Positions 33,801 through 46,030 are shown, counted from the stretch's first letter. The stretch: 64,000 bases of DNA from Myrica gale (GCA_963930655.1 OZ005603.1:22830201-22894200), one strand, 5' to 3'. Notes: a model not told the origin generated them from the sequence alone. Program-made: numbers and translations.

Positions 33801-36800
33801 TTTCGGCCTATATATAAAAACCTTTAATCATAATTAAATTTTTATGGATCATGAAGTATACTAGGCAAATGAAAAATATAAATACATAAGAGAGAAACTC
33901 ACCTTGCAAGTTTCGGCTCCTAGGAAAATATAATTTAAACTTTGCACAAAACTTCCCAAAATGACAAGGAAATTATTTAGGAAAAATTTCATGAAATAAA
34001 ATCTCATATTAATTGATGTACCTTAACATAAAGCTTAGGCCATACATTGGCCAAAAATATGGCCCCATAATAAAATTAAAGCTGATACATCGGAAATTAA
34101 AAGCTAATACATAAGAAATAACGTAAGAAATAATCGGGGTCTCACACCGAACGCCATCCCGCAAGGACCGTGACAGTCGCGAGCATTCCCCGAGAACACT
34201 CCAGTGCTTACACTAACTCTTACAGCGGAAGTTTGATACAACGCAGCATAAATTTTTTTTTTCTATACACAGCGGAAGACTCACTCAGGATCCACATGTT
34301 GGCTGAGATACAAGCTCAATGAACATATCCCCTCGGTAAACGAATTAAAATTCAGAAAAGTCTTTACATTGCATCTTGTTCGCAAACTTATACAAATATC
34401 ATCTAGGGCAACATGCTGCCACTCAAATCAGAACAAATACTCACTAGTGCTCACTCGGAGTTTACCAACTCCGACTCCGACTCACAAACTTCTAGGATTT
34501 CTACGTGAGATAATCCTCTGCTCCCCGATTTTCTTGTGGATCTGGAATGATACAATTAAAAACTATGAGTCGAAAGACTCAGTAAGGAACATCGGTTTGA
34601 AACATGAGCTTTGATAAAACATGGCTTTAAAACATACTTTCTTCAATGCACTGTAGCGATAAGAGAAGAAATGCATAACTGGAAATCATGAGTTAGTGCA
34701 TAAACCATGATGCATATGCATGCTCCGTGATGCACATGTCATGCACTAAAATCTCTTGCCACTCTTGGCCCTTTCAAATCTCGAAATTGGCCCCAGGCCC
34801 TTGAAAATATTTCTTTCATAACTTGTTCTTGAAATTGGCCTCTGGCCCTTGAAAATCATTCATTCATTCATGTGGGCTACTTACGCTCTATTTAACCCCT
34901 GGAGTCCGGGTTCATGCGTTCATGCAAATGATCATGCTATGACATGTTCGAAACATCATGCGTACTTGAAACATTCTTTGTGCACAATACATGTCACTTG
35001 TATTAAAATACTTTGCCATGCACAATAAAACATGCAGTGTATCTTTCCATTTTTCCAAATCGGGTTAGAATTCACTTACAGTACTCCTTGCAACCTTCTC
35101 GGTTCTCACTTGGCTCTTTGCCTACAAGGAATAGGTTCGATTCTCAATATGCTGAGTATACGTGAAATTATATCAACACGTTTCGGTTCTATGATATTCG
35201 AGGAAACCTATCGTGAAATCCACTAAGGAATAAATAGTGATAATTAAGTATTTAACTTAATCTTAATGATATAATATAGTTGCTGAATTTCTCTTAGTCC
35301 AATTGAACCTCTTGTTCACCTCTTAACCTTGAACTCTCCGTCCATCGCAACGGTTTCAAACAGCAACTATATATATTACTTCGATATCATAGATTTATAC
35401 ATTGCCTTAATTCTTTTAATCGCTTAATATCTTATTTAATCTTTTACTTTCTACTTATTAAACTTAGGTTATTTAATTACTTAATTCTATTGCAATATAT
35501 TTCTATTCACATTTAGGACTCTAATCAACAAACTAATTGATTTAGGATTAAACCCTTATCTTTCTTTTATTTCATGTATTCAATTAAATCTTTACATTAA
35601 TCAATCACTAACCTTAATCATAATTAACTCTTGGCTTGGACATTAGATCTCTGTGCAACCCGAGACATTAACCTTGATTAGAGTTTTTATATTTTCTCCT
35701 CATGTGATCAAGGTTCTCTTGTTATTCATATCATTACAATTACACTTCACTTGCATCTAATAGATTTCGGCCAAAACTTAATCACTCTAATTAAATCCTT
35801 AATCCATGCTTAACATCATAAGGTCTTGCTAATCCTTTTAACCCGAACCTTTAAGCCCATTATCCATGTTTTTCTCTTACTAATATTGTTTGTTTTATGA
35901 TTGAGCTTTAATCCTCTAATCCATTTGGTCATAACCCTAATTTCATTTATCCATCACATGTAATATAATCTTATTGTTATAGGGTTGCTATTAGGGTTCC
36001 ATTTATTAGGTCATTCGGCCATGTTCCATTTTAAGCATTCCTTGTCTAAGTTTTCTTCTCCAATGGTGATCTCATCCTCCATTTTCAGATTCACAACCTA
36101 GGATCTACAACTCACAAAATAATTTCAAGATCTATCACAATATCATATTCAGCCAACACACATATTCATAGAATGATTAGGTTTTCCTTAGTTCTTTTCG
36201 ATTTGCATGCAATCTACTACATTTCAAAACTAGCCTATATGCATGTGTTCACCACACTTTACACATATCATGGTCATTCATCAAATTGACACTTAACAAA
36301 ATTATATTTGAAGATCCAACACATATAAAATTCGGCCAACACCATCCAACACAACCCTTCATGTCAAAACTTGCATCATGCATTCCTTTTTGCATTTTAA
36401 GATCACACTAGCATGCATTGTTCATCCTTTAACATTTTTCTAACATTTAAGTTCGGATCTCATGCTCATATAGCTAGATCTAACATTATAACTTAGGGTT
36501 GGTCTTCTAAACTCGAGATCTAACAAAAATCAAAACATCAACTCAAGATCCAACCAAGGGACATTCGGCCAACATCATACTTAGAACTAACAACCCCATT
36601 TTTGGCCTTACCTTGATGATTGAACACAAGCCTTGAGTACCTAGCATAATAAAACACCTTAGGTCAGAACTTATAAAGAACTTAAGCAAAAACATCATGT
36701 GAAATCAAGCCTACCTCTACCTTCCACTAGTCACCCCGATTTTCACCAAGATCCTTCCTTCACCCAAACTTTCGGTTCACCCTTTTGGAATGGTTCCAAG

Positions 36801-38652
36801 CTTGATATAAGGTGCTAAGATAGGTTTTATGGTGGGGAGAAATAAGGTAAACTTGAAATGATTTAGCTCTAAGGAAGTGAGTTAAATTTCAACAAGGGAA
36901 AAGTGGTTAAGTGAATACAATTTCCAAGAGAAGAATTGAGTTTTTCAAAGGGAAGATTCGGTCACCCAAAGAAGGAAACAAACTAGAACTTTAGAGGAAT
37001 GATTTGGTTGCAAGAAGAAAATAACAAGGCTTAAAGCTTAAGAGGAAAATTCGGCCAAGAGAAGAAAAGAGAGAAAGTTGAAATGGGAGGGTGATATTCG
37101 GCCAAGAGAAGCAAATGAAGTGTGAAGTTGAAATGCTAAGTGTAGGGTGAAATCTTAGAAAGCAATTGAGTCTCGCAAGATCATTTATTGCAATGACAAG
37201 TGACAATGAGATGTTGAAAATGACAAGAGAAAGAAGGAAAGAGGGAGGGTGAAATTGGGAGGAGTTTGGCCGACCAATGCATGGTCTTTTCTCACTTTTT
37301 CCTTCTCACTTTCTCTCACATCATTTCTTATCTCCTCAAGCCATGCCTTCCCATGTGAACTCCTTGCCATTTCACTTCACTTTCTCTCTTCTTTGGCTTA
37401 GCTTTCACGTAAATATTCATTTCATAGCTTTTCTCTTCTTTTGTCTTATCTTGTCCATTAAATGCTTATCTTCTCTCTTCTTAACTCTTCACATGGTCCA
37501 CAATGAATGGCCTTGATTCTTGCTTAGTTCACTTTATATTGTTTGGTTACAATTCAACTAACTTAGTTACTTTCTCACCTAACTTTCAACTTAGTTGCTT
37601 TTGTCACCTAACTTATCTCCTATAAGCACTCTAGCTTATCTAGTTCAAATCCATAGCTTATCATCTTATAAGCATAACAACCTATCTCAAGATAATTGTT
37701 CTAGCCTATCTCTACGATAGCCACAATAACCTATTATCTTAAAAGCTCTCTAGCTTATCACTATGCTAGCTTATAACTATGATAAGCAAGTGTGCTTATC
37801 AATTTAAATTCTCTTAAAGCTTATCATATGCTTAGTGGCTTATCATGTAATATTTCTAATGATAATTCAACACTACTAATTAAGGCCACGTAATGATGAT
37901 ATATGCTATCTATTAAAACCACACAAAAATATTTAAACTCTTATATGAATTTCATAATTTTTTTTACTTAATCATTCTCGGCCATAAGAAATCCTTTTGC
38001 ACCAATATCCTTATATCACCAATACTTAGTCCTTAGAAAATATTTTAGCAAGTAGTATATATACTATACATGAAAATGTTAAATGGAAATTCGGCAACCT
38101 TCATTTAAAATAACATAAGGCATTATAATTGAATAAATACCTTACATTAGGCCCAATATCATAAGTATTAAGTCCAAATCATATAAGTCTTAAAGACAGC
38201 CCACTAACATAAGTTATTGGCCCAATAACATGTATTAACATTCAAAATCATTGAGTAGGCTATAAGGAAAATACTTTAGAGATATTCAGCAACTTGGATG
38301 CTAAAAATATCATAAGTTTTTTTATCATCATTACCATAAATACCTTAACAAATAAAAATAATTCAATGAACAATAATTCATAGAAAAATTTACCTTGAAG
38401 AATATCACAGGTCTTACGGAAATTATCTTGGAGAAATTCACCTTGAAGAAATTCGGTCATTAAGAATATATTGACTTCACCACCATAATAAAATACTTAA
38501 GGAAAGTGTAGTAACCCCAAATCAAAATAACATAGGTCATTGTGGTATAATATCTTGCTACGTATTAAGAAAATTTACCAATAACAGCCTCTTAAATATA
38601 AATAGCAAAATACGTAAGCATAAAATGACGTTGTAAAATTCGGGGTCTCACA
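30870..38652 (-). mobile_element. Large-LTR, non-coding retroelement fossil (gypsy-like, tentative)
   Basis: Two long direct repeats, about 30870-34146 and about 34650-38652, share ordered blocks: a CATGCAGTGT...CACTTAC block, an AACCCGAAA/GACAT block, a TCATTCGGCCA block followed by CTCATCCTCCATTT, and a block of CTTATCTCCTATAAGC-type sequence. Both end at TCGGGGTCTCACA, which on the minus strand is TGTGAGACCCCGA, a common gypsy LTR start. About 0.5 kb separates them. No gag or pol was recognised. By eye the repeats are roughly 75-80% alike, so the copy is old. No 5-bp target duplication was found and the left boundary is approximate. Broken or inherently non-autonomous. Confidence 0.45.
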
Positions 38653-38946
38653 ACTAGCACCCGGAAGCTAGTGTGTAAGCTATTGGTTGAAGATAGTGGA
38701 AAACCTCAAGGCTCGGTGAAGGAGCTTGAGGGGTGGATGTAGGCGGGTTTGCCGAACCACCTAAAAATACTGTGTTTGCTTCTCTTACCCTTCTCCTTAC
38801 TTTAGCACTTATTTACAGTTCCGCATATTATATACTTGTGCTAAAGTAATATTTACTTGCAAACACAACTCTGGGGGTTTTAACCGAAGAGTTTAGAAAA
38901 CCAATTCACCTCTTGGGTTGCCTTAATCCTGAAACTAGGACTTACA
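38653..38946 (+). mobile_element. 3' part of a Copia LTR (fossil)
   Basis: Matches the 3' ~300 bp of the LTR at 10321-11590 in opposite orientation. Shared phrases include ACTAGCACCCGGAAGCTAG, GGAGCTTGAGGGGTGGATG and the LTR end CCTGAAACTAGGACTTACA. It abuts the large-LTR element at 38652. The rest of the LTR was not found nearby, so it is a fragment. Confidence 0.7.
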
Positions 38947-39255
38947 GCAAGCAGCTCCTCGCTCTGTCGTGTTGAAGCTTGAAGGATTGAAGGAGGCAGT
39001 GCGTGAGGCACGACCACTCAAGGAGAAGGAGAAGGATCTTATTGCTTAGGGTAATCCTTCGAGGCATTTAGGAAACTGGCGGGTTGGGTCGGGCTGAAGT
39101 GAAATCGACGGTTTGGGCTCCAGCCCGACAGAAGATAAGCGAGTTTCAATATTCTGAGCCCACACCGCCCAAGCTCATATATAAACTGACCAATTCGGTC
39201 GGTTTCGGACGGGTCGAGTCGATTTAGGCTAGTCGGGCGAGCATGTACAACCCTA
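38947..39255 (+). other. Right body and end of the hAT element
   Basis: 38948-39049 contains an open stretch reading VVLKLEGLKEAVREARPLKE and ending in TAG, which looks exon-like, but the source gene is not recognised. 39065-39255 is the GC-rich subterminal region (GGGTTGGGTCGGGCTGAAG, GGTCGGTTTCGGACGGGTCG) running into the terminal inverted repeat. Confidence 0.45.
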
Positions 39256-39391
39256 ATTAAAATCATGTGCACTCTTTGTTAAAAGTTTTCATTATGTTAG
39301 ATTAATTTTTTTACAAATACAATGATAATTTTGTGAGGGTAAAACTGTAACTTCACGTATCAAAAATCAATGTTTAGTTTCCCTTCAGTGA

Positions 39392-40078
39392 GAGCATTAT
39401 TAGCAGGTTATCTATTCTAGCATTTTGGCTAGAATAGAGAACCAATATAACCAAATACCTAAAAATGTGTGTTTTGCAGCTTATCTATTTTAACAAAAGT
39501 TAACAAAAAAATTTAACAAGTGAACAGTGGTTATCTATTTTTAGATAAGCAATGTTCACTTCTTCATATTAAAATACTAATATAATTTATCTTTCACTCT
39601 CTCTCTCTCTCTCATAAATTTATATTTTGCCCCCATTTCTTTTTTCATGTCACAAACGGTTTCAAAGTTTTAGTGTAATAAATAATTATAAAATATTTTT
39701 TCCTTTCTTAATAAATAATTTTTTATCATAATAAATATATAAAAAAATTCATTCTTCACTAATTTTAAAAATAAGACTGTTGGAATAAGACAAAATTTTA
39801 AAAATATGACCTTTAGAAAAAGACAATTTAAAAAAATCAAATTTTTAGAATAAGACAAATATTCAAAAATATGACCATTACTAATATTCAAAAATATAAA
39901 TGTTAAAGAAAGAATTGAGAAATTTTTGAAAAATAATATTTTAATAGAATAATAAAAGTAGATGGTTAAGATAAAAAAGCTGCTTGAGTTGTTTTTAAAA
40001 AGTTAGTAGTTAAAATAGAGAAGTTTATTTTTTTATTAAAGTAGAGATCTAAATATAAATAAGCCGCTAATAATCTAT
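39392..40078. mobile_element. AT-rich MITE-like element
   Basis: The ends are inverted: GAGCATTATTAGCAGGTTAT at 39392 and, reverse-complemented from about 40078, a related TAGATTATTAGCGGCTTAT. The inside is AT-rich with a (TC) microsatellite at 39596-39612 and no gene. No clear target duplication was seen. Confidence 0.4.
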
Positions 40079-41272
40079 GATTAGAATCTCAAGTACGGCT
40101 AATGGATGCAAGCTCACAGAATTCATACCATGATAAGTGTTATTTTCTAGCGTGCATGGAGAGACTTATCAGTCATCCAGAAGCGGTTAGAGTACTCGTC
40201 GTTAGTCCAATCGTTAATTAGCCCATGTGCAGAAGAAGTCGAAATAATCAGTTTTCCTCTCCGGGAGTTCTTTGCATGGATGTGTCTCACTCGTCGCCGA
40301 TGGCCCACTCACCTCTACTTGCACTGGATTGGCTAATTGGTATATCTGTCATGTCCTTGTTGGCACTTATTATTGTGTCTGTCTGACCGGTCGCTGTGCC
40401 AGCCTGGAAGAGCAATTGTGCATGATGCCTTATGTGGCCCACCTCCATTTCCCATGATTCACGACTCCCTTCTCAAAAATCTCTAGATAGGATTCGCCGA
40501 GAATTGCGACCACCTGATTTGAGATTTGTCTGCGACTGCGAGCATCTCTCCCATTGTGGTGCTGTCTTGAACTTCAATCCATGCGAGTTCTATAGGGTAT
40601 AATGAACGATAGTAGTAGTGTGCTTAATCGAGTTGGTTTGACAGTTTTGTCATTCGACAAAAGGTCTAAAAGGAAGCTATTTTATAATAAAACAATCGCG
40701 GAAAGACTAAAGATATTTTCATTATTCATTTGTAATTCTTTCTATAGTTGCAGATGTTAATTTATTTCGATAACATAATTTAAATGGTTTAAATTATTTC
40801 CATATCCAATTTCTTGGATTTGCGCATAGTATTTTCCCTCAAATGAAACTTTTTCATTTTATTTTCACTCATCTCTTAATATATTCTCTGTTGGAAAGAA
40901 CACTTTTCCCCTATAATTCTGCAACCAATATTATGTTTAAGAATAAACAATTAAGTTTGTTTTATTGAAGCCTCTATAGAGAGTCAATATTATACAAATT
41001 ATTTAAAATTTTGGAAAATCTTAGATTTTTTTTTATTTTGACAAATTTTTAATACCAATTGGGTTGAGCTATTCTATCGGCTCTTTGTTGTTCACTGGAT
41101 AATTTGCACCCAGATTTTGGAGGAGTGAAAGAACCCGCCGATTCTATTAAAACAGGAATTCTTGGCTAAATGAAACACGGGGAAACTGAACAAGGCAGTA
41201 GAATGAGAACTCTACCCAAGAGTCGGTGGGTTTGTTCTTCTGTCCATTTTAATACCCATCACGGGACTTTTA
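40079..41272. other. Spacer without recognised gene
   Basis: Short frames (for example 40272-40457) have no known domain. The stretch 40130-40600 is less AT-rich than its surroundings but shows no splice structure that I can support. Confidence 0.35.
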
Positions 41273-41467
41273 CGGTACGTTTGAGTGTGAAAATTTTAGG
41301 TATTAGAATTTAGAAAATATTATAAAATAAATATATGTTATGTGAGTTGATGAAAAAGTGAAGAGAGAAGATTTATAATAAATATTATAATAATAAAATA
41401 TTATGTGATGAATTTTTTATTATTAAATTTAAATTTTTGGCCCAAATTTTTGGGCTCAAACATGCCC
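41273..41467. mobile_element. Tourist/Harbinger-like MITE
   Basis: 195 bp. Ends CGGTACGTTTGAG and CTCAAACATGCCC are near-perfect inverted repeats, flanked by TTA at 41270-41272 and 41468-41470, the target duplication expected for PIF/Harbinger relatives. The same family as 20745-20943. Confidence 0.8.
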
Positions 41468-41739
41468 TTAAATCTCCATGCCACTTTCTGGATGGCTTAT
41501 AGTTGCATACAAGCTTCTGGACCGATTTCACATGTTAATTATTGGCAACATCTATAGCAGCAGGTCCCACCTCATGACTTTTGTCGTTGCTAAAGGTAGG
41601 TCCTAAAGTGAGGGTACTCCAACCTCATCGAATGTTGGTTTGTCTGCCAAAAACCAAAAAAACAAAATTAAAAACAGAATCCATTTGGTCTAAACTTTTA
41701 TTAAATCTTGTTTAAAATGCTAAAGAAACTGTTAAGTAG

Positions 41740-41811
41740 GTGGCTGTAGTTTAGTGGTAAGAATTCCACGTTGTGGCCGTGGAGACCTGGGCTCGAATCC
41801 CAGCAGCCACA
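41740..41811 (+). tRNA. tRNA-His (anticodon GTG)
   Basis: A 72-nt cloverleaf. The acceptor stem GTGGCTG (41740-41746) pairs with CAGCCAC (41804-41810), with A as discriminator. The D-arm region TAGTTTAGTGGTAAG is the A box. The anticodon stem CCACG/CGTGG encloses TTGTGGC, giving anticodon GTG (41773-41775). The T arm CTGGG-CTCGAATC-CCAG is the B box. There is no intron. A T-rich run (TCTTTTCTTT) follows and can end Pol III transcription. The extra 5' G of tRNA-His is added after transcription in eukaryotes. Confidence 0.96.
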
Positions 41812-43640
41812 CATCTTTTCTTTAATTTTACTGAATAATTTATTCCCATATTCGTCTCAGTAAATAAAAGTCCAAATCCAGTCTAATTTATATCTCGACA
41901 ATTTTGTTATTTACTTTTTCTTTTCTTTCTTTTTCCTTCGGCAGATTTTCCCTCCCTCTGGAAAAGTAGAGGGAGCCCTATGATTTTCAACAAGATCAGG
42001 ACGAACGTTTGGATTTTGGATGTATACAACAAGACAAGCTAGAGTCTGATACTTCAATTCCGTATCTATCTGGCGGATCACGTTTAGTGATGAGCATGGC
42101 TCCAACTTACAAAAGGGAGAAGATAAGTACTTGATGACTTTTCTATTTATTCTCCACTTACATTTAGCATTAACCCTTAATAATAGTTGTCAAATTGATT
42201 ATAAATTTACAGGAAAAAGACAATTTTTTATAGTGACAGAATGCAATTTAATTAATTGTGAAAGTTGGAGGCCTCAATATGTCAATATTGATAATTTAAA
42301 TTCTTTATTTAAATCAAGTCTGGAACTTAAAATTTTAACTCTAATACCTTGTAAATTTACCGCTCATCTCAAAAGCAGAAAAAAAAATTATATTATCTAA
42401 CAAGTTAAAAGAGCTCAAATCGACTTTTTTTTCTCGATTATAATATTATGGTTCGGATTCACTCCTAAAAATATGATCTTAATAAAGCATAATAAACAAA
42501 TCACATTCAGCCGACCCTTTAATGAATTATACACTACACTACACAGACGGCCGCGATGAAGATGAAGGTCCAATAATATCGTACAATTGTTGGACTAGCG
42601 TTTTATAAAGTTGAATCGATCAATAGCGTTTTATATTAATTAACTTAAAACCTATATTTTCTTATCCTATCCAAACACGTTCCGAGACGTGGATTACCTT
42701 ATGTTTTCCAGAGGTGTGACTAAAAAGCTCAGGGCCTTTTCAATTCCGAAGAAATCCGTTAAGTAGAGGAGAACAAGAAAAGAATTCCGAAATATTTTGT
42801 TTGATTTAACGTATCAACCATATTACTTTCATGAGTAGTTATAACCGACCAAAAGATCGCTCTTAATAATTCTCAACTTGTCATCATTTCCTATTTTAAA
42901 TCACGTGCTTTCAGAGACGAAGCCAGTACTTTTACTTTAGGGGTCAATTGTACAAAATGTCTTTTAGTCGGGTAGGGAAAAAAAAAGACAAAAATAAATT
43001 TTACACTCTTAATTATTATTATTTTATCACATTACACCAATAACTATTAATTTAGACATTTTATTTTCTCATTTAAAATTTTCGATCAATATGAACACAT
43101 AATTATTTTTTAACACACGAAACGAAAATTTTATGCTTTCAATTTTTTTAGAATGATTATTTTATGAAAGTAAAATTGTAATTTTAAATATCAAGAAATC
43201 ATTTTTCTGTCAAACGTAGTTGTTTTTATTTTGATGTAAAATGTGGAAAATGGGAACATTTTCTTAGCTGATTTTTATAAATTGAGCAGAAAATTACATA
43301 TCATCGTCCCTCCTTACCCTCCCTGATGAAAATAATGCCTCGCATGCTTAGCCAAAAATAGAAAAGAAAACATAAATAACGTAAGAACTCACTGTTCATT
43401 CTGAAGTAGTCGTCCTCGTACCGATTCCACCGTCTGGCGTCAGCCAGTGGCCTAGTCCATATGTTCCACTGTTGTGCTTGCAGGGACCAGCCTAATAAGA
43501 ACTCATATCGGCCCATTAATGCTTTAACCTAAAAAGACAAGAAGCGACCATTTGTGCACATGTCTGGGCCCATTAGTATAGGGACTTGTCACGTCAGCGT
43601 CAAAAAGGCAAACCATCCGCTGCATCACCATCCACGTCCT
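41812..43640. other. Spacer, mostly AT-rich
   Basis: Nothing firm. 42130-42400 is an AT-rich open stretch without domain. 42910-42980 (AGAGACGAAGCCAGTACTTTT) resembles a MITE end but lacks a partner. A possible exon at 43301-43516 is listed separately. Confidence 0.35.
43301..43516 (-). other. Exon-like minus-strand frame, not recognised
   Basis: 71-codon frame starting MGRYEFLLGWSLQAQQWNIW and continuing RPLADARRWNRYEDDYFRMN, after which the composition turns AT-rich and hydrophobic as if entering an intron; a GTGAGT-like donor (ACAGTGAGTT) lies just there, near 43390-43400. The polar, Trp/Tyr-rich stretch looks more like protein than its surroundings, but I do not recognise the family and found no second exon. 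Confidence 0.25.
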
Positions 43641-44634
43641 TAAGGCTGGCCAAAAACTCGGCGCAGGACTGAAACGAAATCGGACTGGTTTTGGTTAAAT
43701 CGGTAACAATTTTTGAAATCGGAATTATCAGTACAGTAAATCGGTGTACTCCGGTCCAGTTTCGGGTTACCTATATAGAAATTTGGATTCAGACCGGAGT
43801 ATATCACTAAAAATCGGTCCGAGTTCGATAAAAAAAAATGCAAAACGCGCGTTTAGAAAAAAGAAAAAACCCCCACCCGCGCGCCCCCTTCTCTTTCTTC
43901 TTTTTCTCGTGCCCCGCCCCCCCCAAGGCTTTCAAGGGTAGTGGACAGTCAAGGTTTTCAGGCTTTTATTAAGTCACTTTTACCTAGTTTCATGGGAGAT
44001 GGACAATTCACAACCGGACAGTGGACACTTTAATGGATATTTTAATGACAAGTATTATTAATTATACTTTTATTTTATTCATTTGATTATTTTGTTGTTT
44101 GTTATGTCTTGTAATAGAGTAGTGTAGTTAGTAATTGCTAATTAGTTTTACTTGCAATTCTATTTGATACTTTTATTTTAAACTTCCTTTATATTGTAAT
44201 GTCTATATGTTTTATTAATTTTAAATGTATGCTTTAAAGCTTAAGATGTATGCTTTATTATCTTAAAAAAATAGGATTTAAAACTCTTTAATTAGAGCTC
44301 AGTATTTTTTTTAAAATCAAATGTAACAACTTTTACAAAATTTGGTTGAAATGTAGGCCAAAGAAAGTCCAAAATAAACCTCAAAAAATTGATGTAAATA
44401 AACCCAAAAATGGTCTCAAAAAGTCCAAAATAAAACCTCAAAAAAGGCCTAAATAAGTAAAAATGCTTAGAGGCTCAAACCAAAAAAAGTTCAAAATATA
44501 ATGGCCCAAACAAGCCAATCCGGACGAAGCGGACCGGTTCCATTAGAATGACCGGTCCGGTCCGGTTCGGTAAGTTTACTCTACTCGATTTCCGATTTGG
44601 CCGGCCAGACCGGCCAGGCATTTGGACAACCCTA
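43641..44634. mobile_element. Non-autonomous hAT-like element (994 bp)
   Basis: The left end TAAGGCTGGCCAAAAACTC at 43641 and the right end, reverse-complemented from 44634 (TAGGGTTGTCCAAATGCC), are related. Flanking octamers CACGTCCT and ATCCTCCT agree at 5 of 8 positions, a decayed 8-bp duplication. Subterminal parts are full of CCGGTCCGG/CGGTTTTGG phrases. The middle is AT-rich with a C-run at 43914-43924. No gene. Confidence 0.6.
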
Positions 44635-45023
44635 ATCCTCCTTATCCTCGTCAGCTCTATCTCCTTTATTTTACTCTACCAGCATTTGTATTGGTTAATC
44701 CCCCAACTTTCAGGGGCCAAAAAAGAAATCCAAATAGAATACTACTATGCTGGAGTTGTAGTACTTGTTCAATCTTTCCAGAGAACAAGCAATCAGACAA
44801 AAATATTGGAGATAGTAGGGCCGGCTAAGACCTAATTGCTTTGCTGTACGTAGAGGAGTGTTGTAGAGATGGCCTCCCACAAAACTACAAAACCCCTAAA
44901 CAAAATTGTTGTTCAGAGTCCTACACAGCCTGTCAACCAATCACGTTCTAAGGATATTATTTCACACCGTCCTTTCTCCACCGGAAACCGGCTCCAGCCT
45001 GTTAATTAGGCCTCATCGAGTTC

Positions 45024-45031
45024 GATATAAG
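45024..45031 (+). promoter_or_regulatory. Possible TATA box of the TIP1 gene
   Basis: GATATAAG lies 108 bp before the start codon in an otherwise less AT-rich upstream region, a suitable place for a plant core promoter with a leader of about 80 nt. Predicted from position and motif only. Confidence 0.35.
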
Positions 45032-45138
45032 TGCAGTAGCTCTGAAGTGGAGAGGGCAGTACTCTTACTCTAGCTCAAGGGTCATACTGCGCTAGTAACT
45101 ACAACAGTCAGCCTCTGTTAGAGCTCCACCGGACGATC

Positions 45139-46030
45139 ATGCCGATCCGAAACATTGCTGTGGGTAGGCCCGAGGAGGCCGCTAACCCAGACGCCTTGAA
45201 GGCGGCTTTGGCCGAGTTCATCTCCACACTCATTTTCGTCTTCGCCGGCGAGGGCTCGGGCATGGCCTTCAACAAGCTCACTGACGACGGCTCCACCACT
45301 CCTGCTGGGGTTGTGCAGGCTGCCTTGGCACACGCTTTCGGTCTTTTTGTGGCGGTCTCAATTTCCGCCAACATCTCTGGCGGCCATGTCAACCCCGCTG
45401 TCACCTTCGGCGCCTTCATCGGCGGTAACATCACCCTTCTACGTGGCATCCTCTACTGGATCGCCCAGCTCCTCGGATCCACCGTCGCTTGCTTGCTTCT
45501 TAGGTTCGCCACCGGCGGCTTGGTGAGATTATCTTCATCGCTACTTTCGCACTAGTTTCTCGTCCTATGTTAGTTTAGTTATTACAGTTAGTCTTTGCTA
45601 AGCAATGGAGGTAGTTGTCGTTTAACGATGTGTTGGGTTTTGTTCCTGTGCATGACAGACCACAAGCGCTTTCTCTCTCTCCTCCGGAGTGAGCGTGTGG
45701 AACGCCTTCGTATTGGAAATCGTGATGACTTTCGGATTAGTTTACACAGTCTACGCAACAGCCGTCGATCCGAAGAGGGGAAACATAGGAATCATAGCCC
45801 CCATCGCGATCGGTTTCATCGTGGGCGCTAATATCTTGGCGGGTGGTGCCTTCGATGGAGCTTCAATGAACCCGGCCGTGTCGTTTGGGCCGGCCTTGGT
45901 GAGCTGGAACTGGGACAACCATTGGGTATACTGGGCCGGGCCTCTGATCGGCGGTGGGCTCGCGGGAATTGTGTACGAGATCTTCTTCATCAGCCACACT
46001 CACGAGCAGCTCCCATCCACAGATTATTAG
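45139..46030 (+). CDS. TIP1: Tonoplast intrinsic protein (TIP1-type aquaporin)
   Basis: Vacuolar-membrane channel for water and small neutral solutes. Two exons, 45139-45522 and 45659-46030, are joined across a 136-bp phase-0 GT-AG intron, giving 251 residues, the usual TIP length. The protein starts [14 protein letters not shown], as TIP1 members do, has six membrane spans and both NPA motifs (HVNPAVTF near residue 85, SMNPAVSF near 199). The selectivity-filter context ([27 protein letters not shown]) fits the His-Ile-Ala-Val filter of TIP1. The end, [10 protein letters not shown], is also typical. Phrases such as [32 protein letters not shown] and [10 protein letters not shown] resemble TIP1;3/TIP1;4 more than TIP1;1. 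No damage is seen. The exons are clearly richer in G+C than the flanking DNA. A possible TATA box is at 45024-45031. Confidence 0.95.

Larger units (their letters stand above)
29620..39255. mobile_element. hAT-type element with 8-bp target duplication, expanded by nested retroelements
   Basis: The left end TAGGGATGTACA starts at 29620. The right end, reverse-complemented, reads TAGGGTTGTACA from 39255. Immediately outside, ATTAAAAT occurs at 29612-29619 and again at 39256-39263: an exact 8-bp duplication, the size made by hAT transposases. Both subterminal parts are GC-rich and full of CGACCCG/GGTCGG phrases, usual for this class. No transposase is seen, so the element is non-autonomous. The bulk of the 9.6 kb is explained by inserted retroelement sequence (about 30870-38652 and 38653-38946), leaving about 1.5 kb of element body. 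Confidence 0.75.

Noticed and set aside
43914-43924. C-run and GC-rich patch as a possible CpG island promoter
   Set aside because: It is a short low-complexity patch inside the hAT-like element at 43641-44634, with no gene downstream in reach.
45108-45449. 113-codon minus-strand frame over the TIP1 first exon
   Set aside because: Antisense of a GC-rich coding exon; TIP1 on the plus strand explains the sequence fully.
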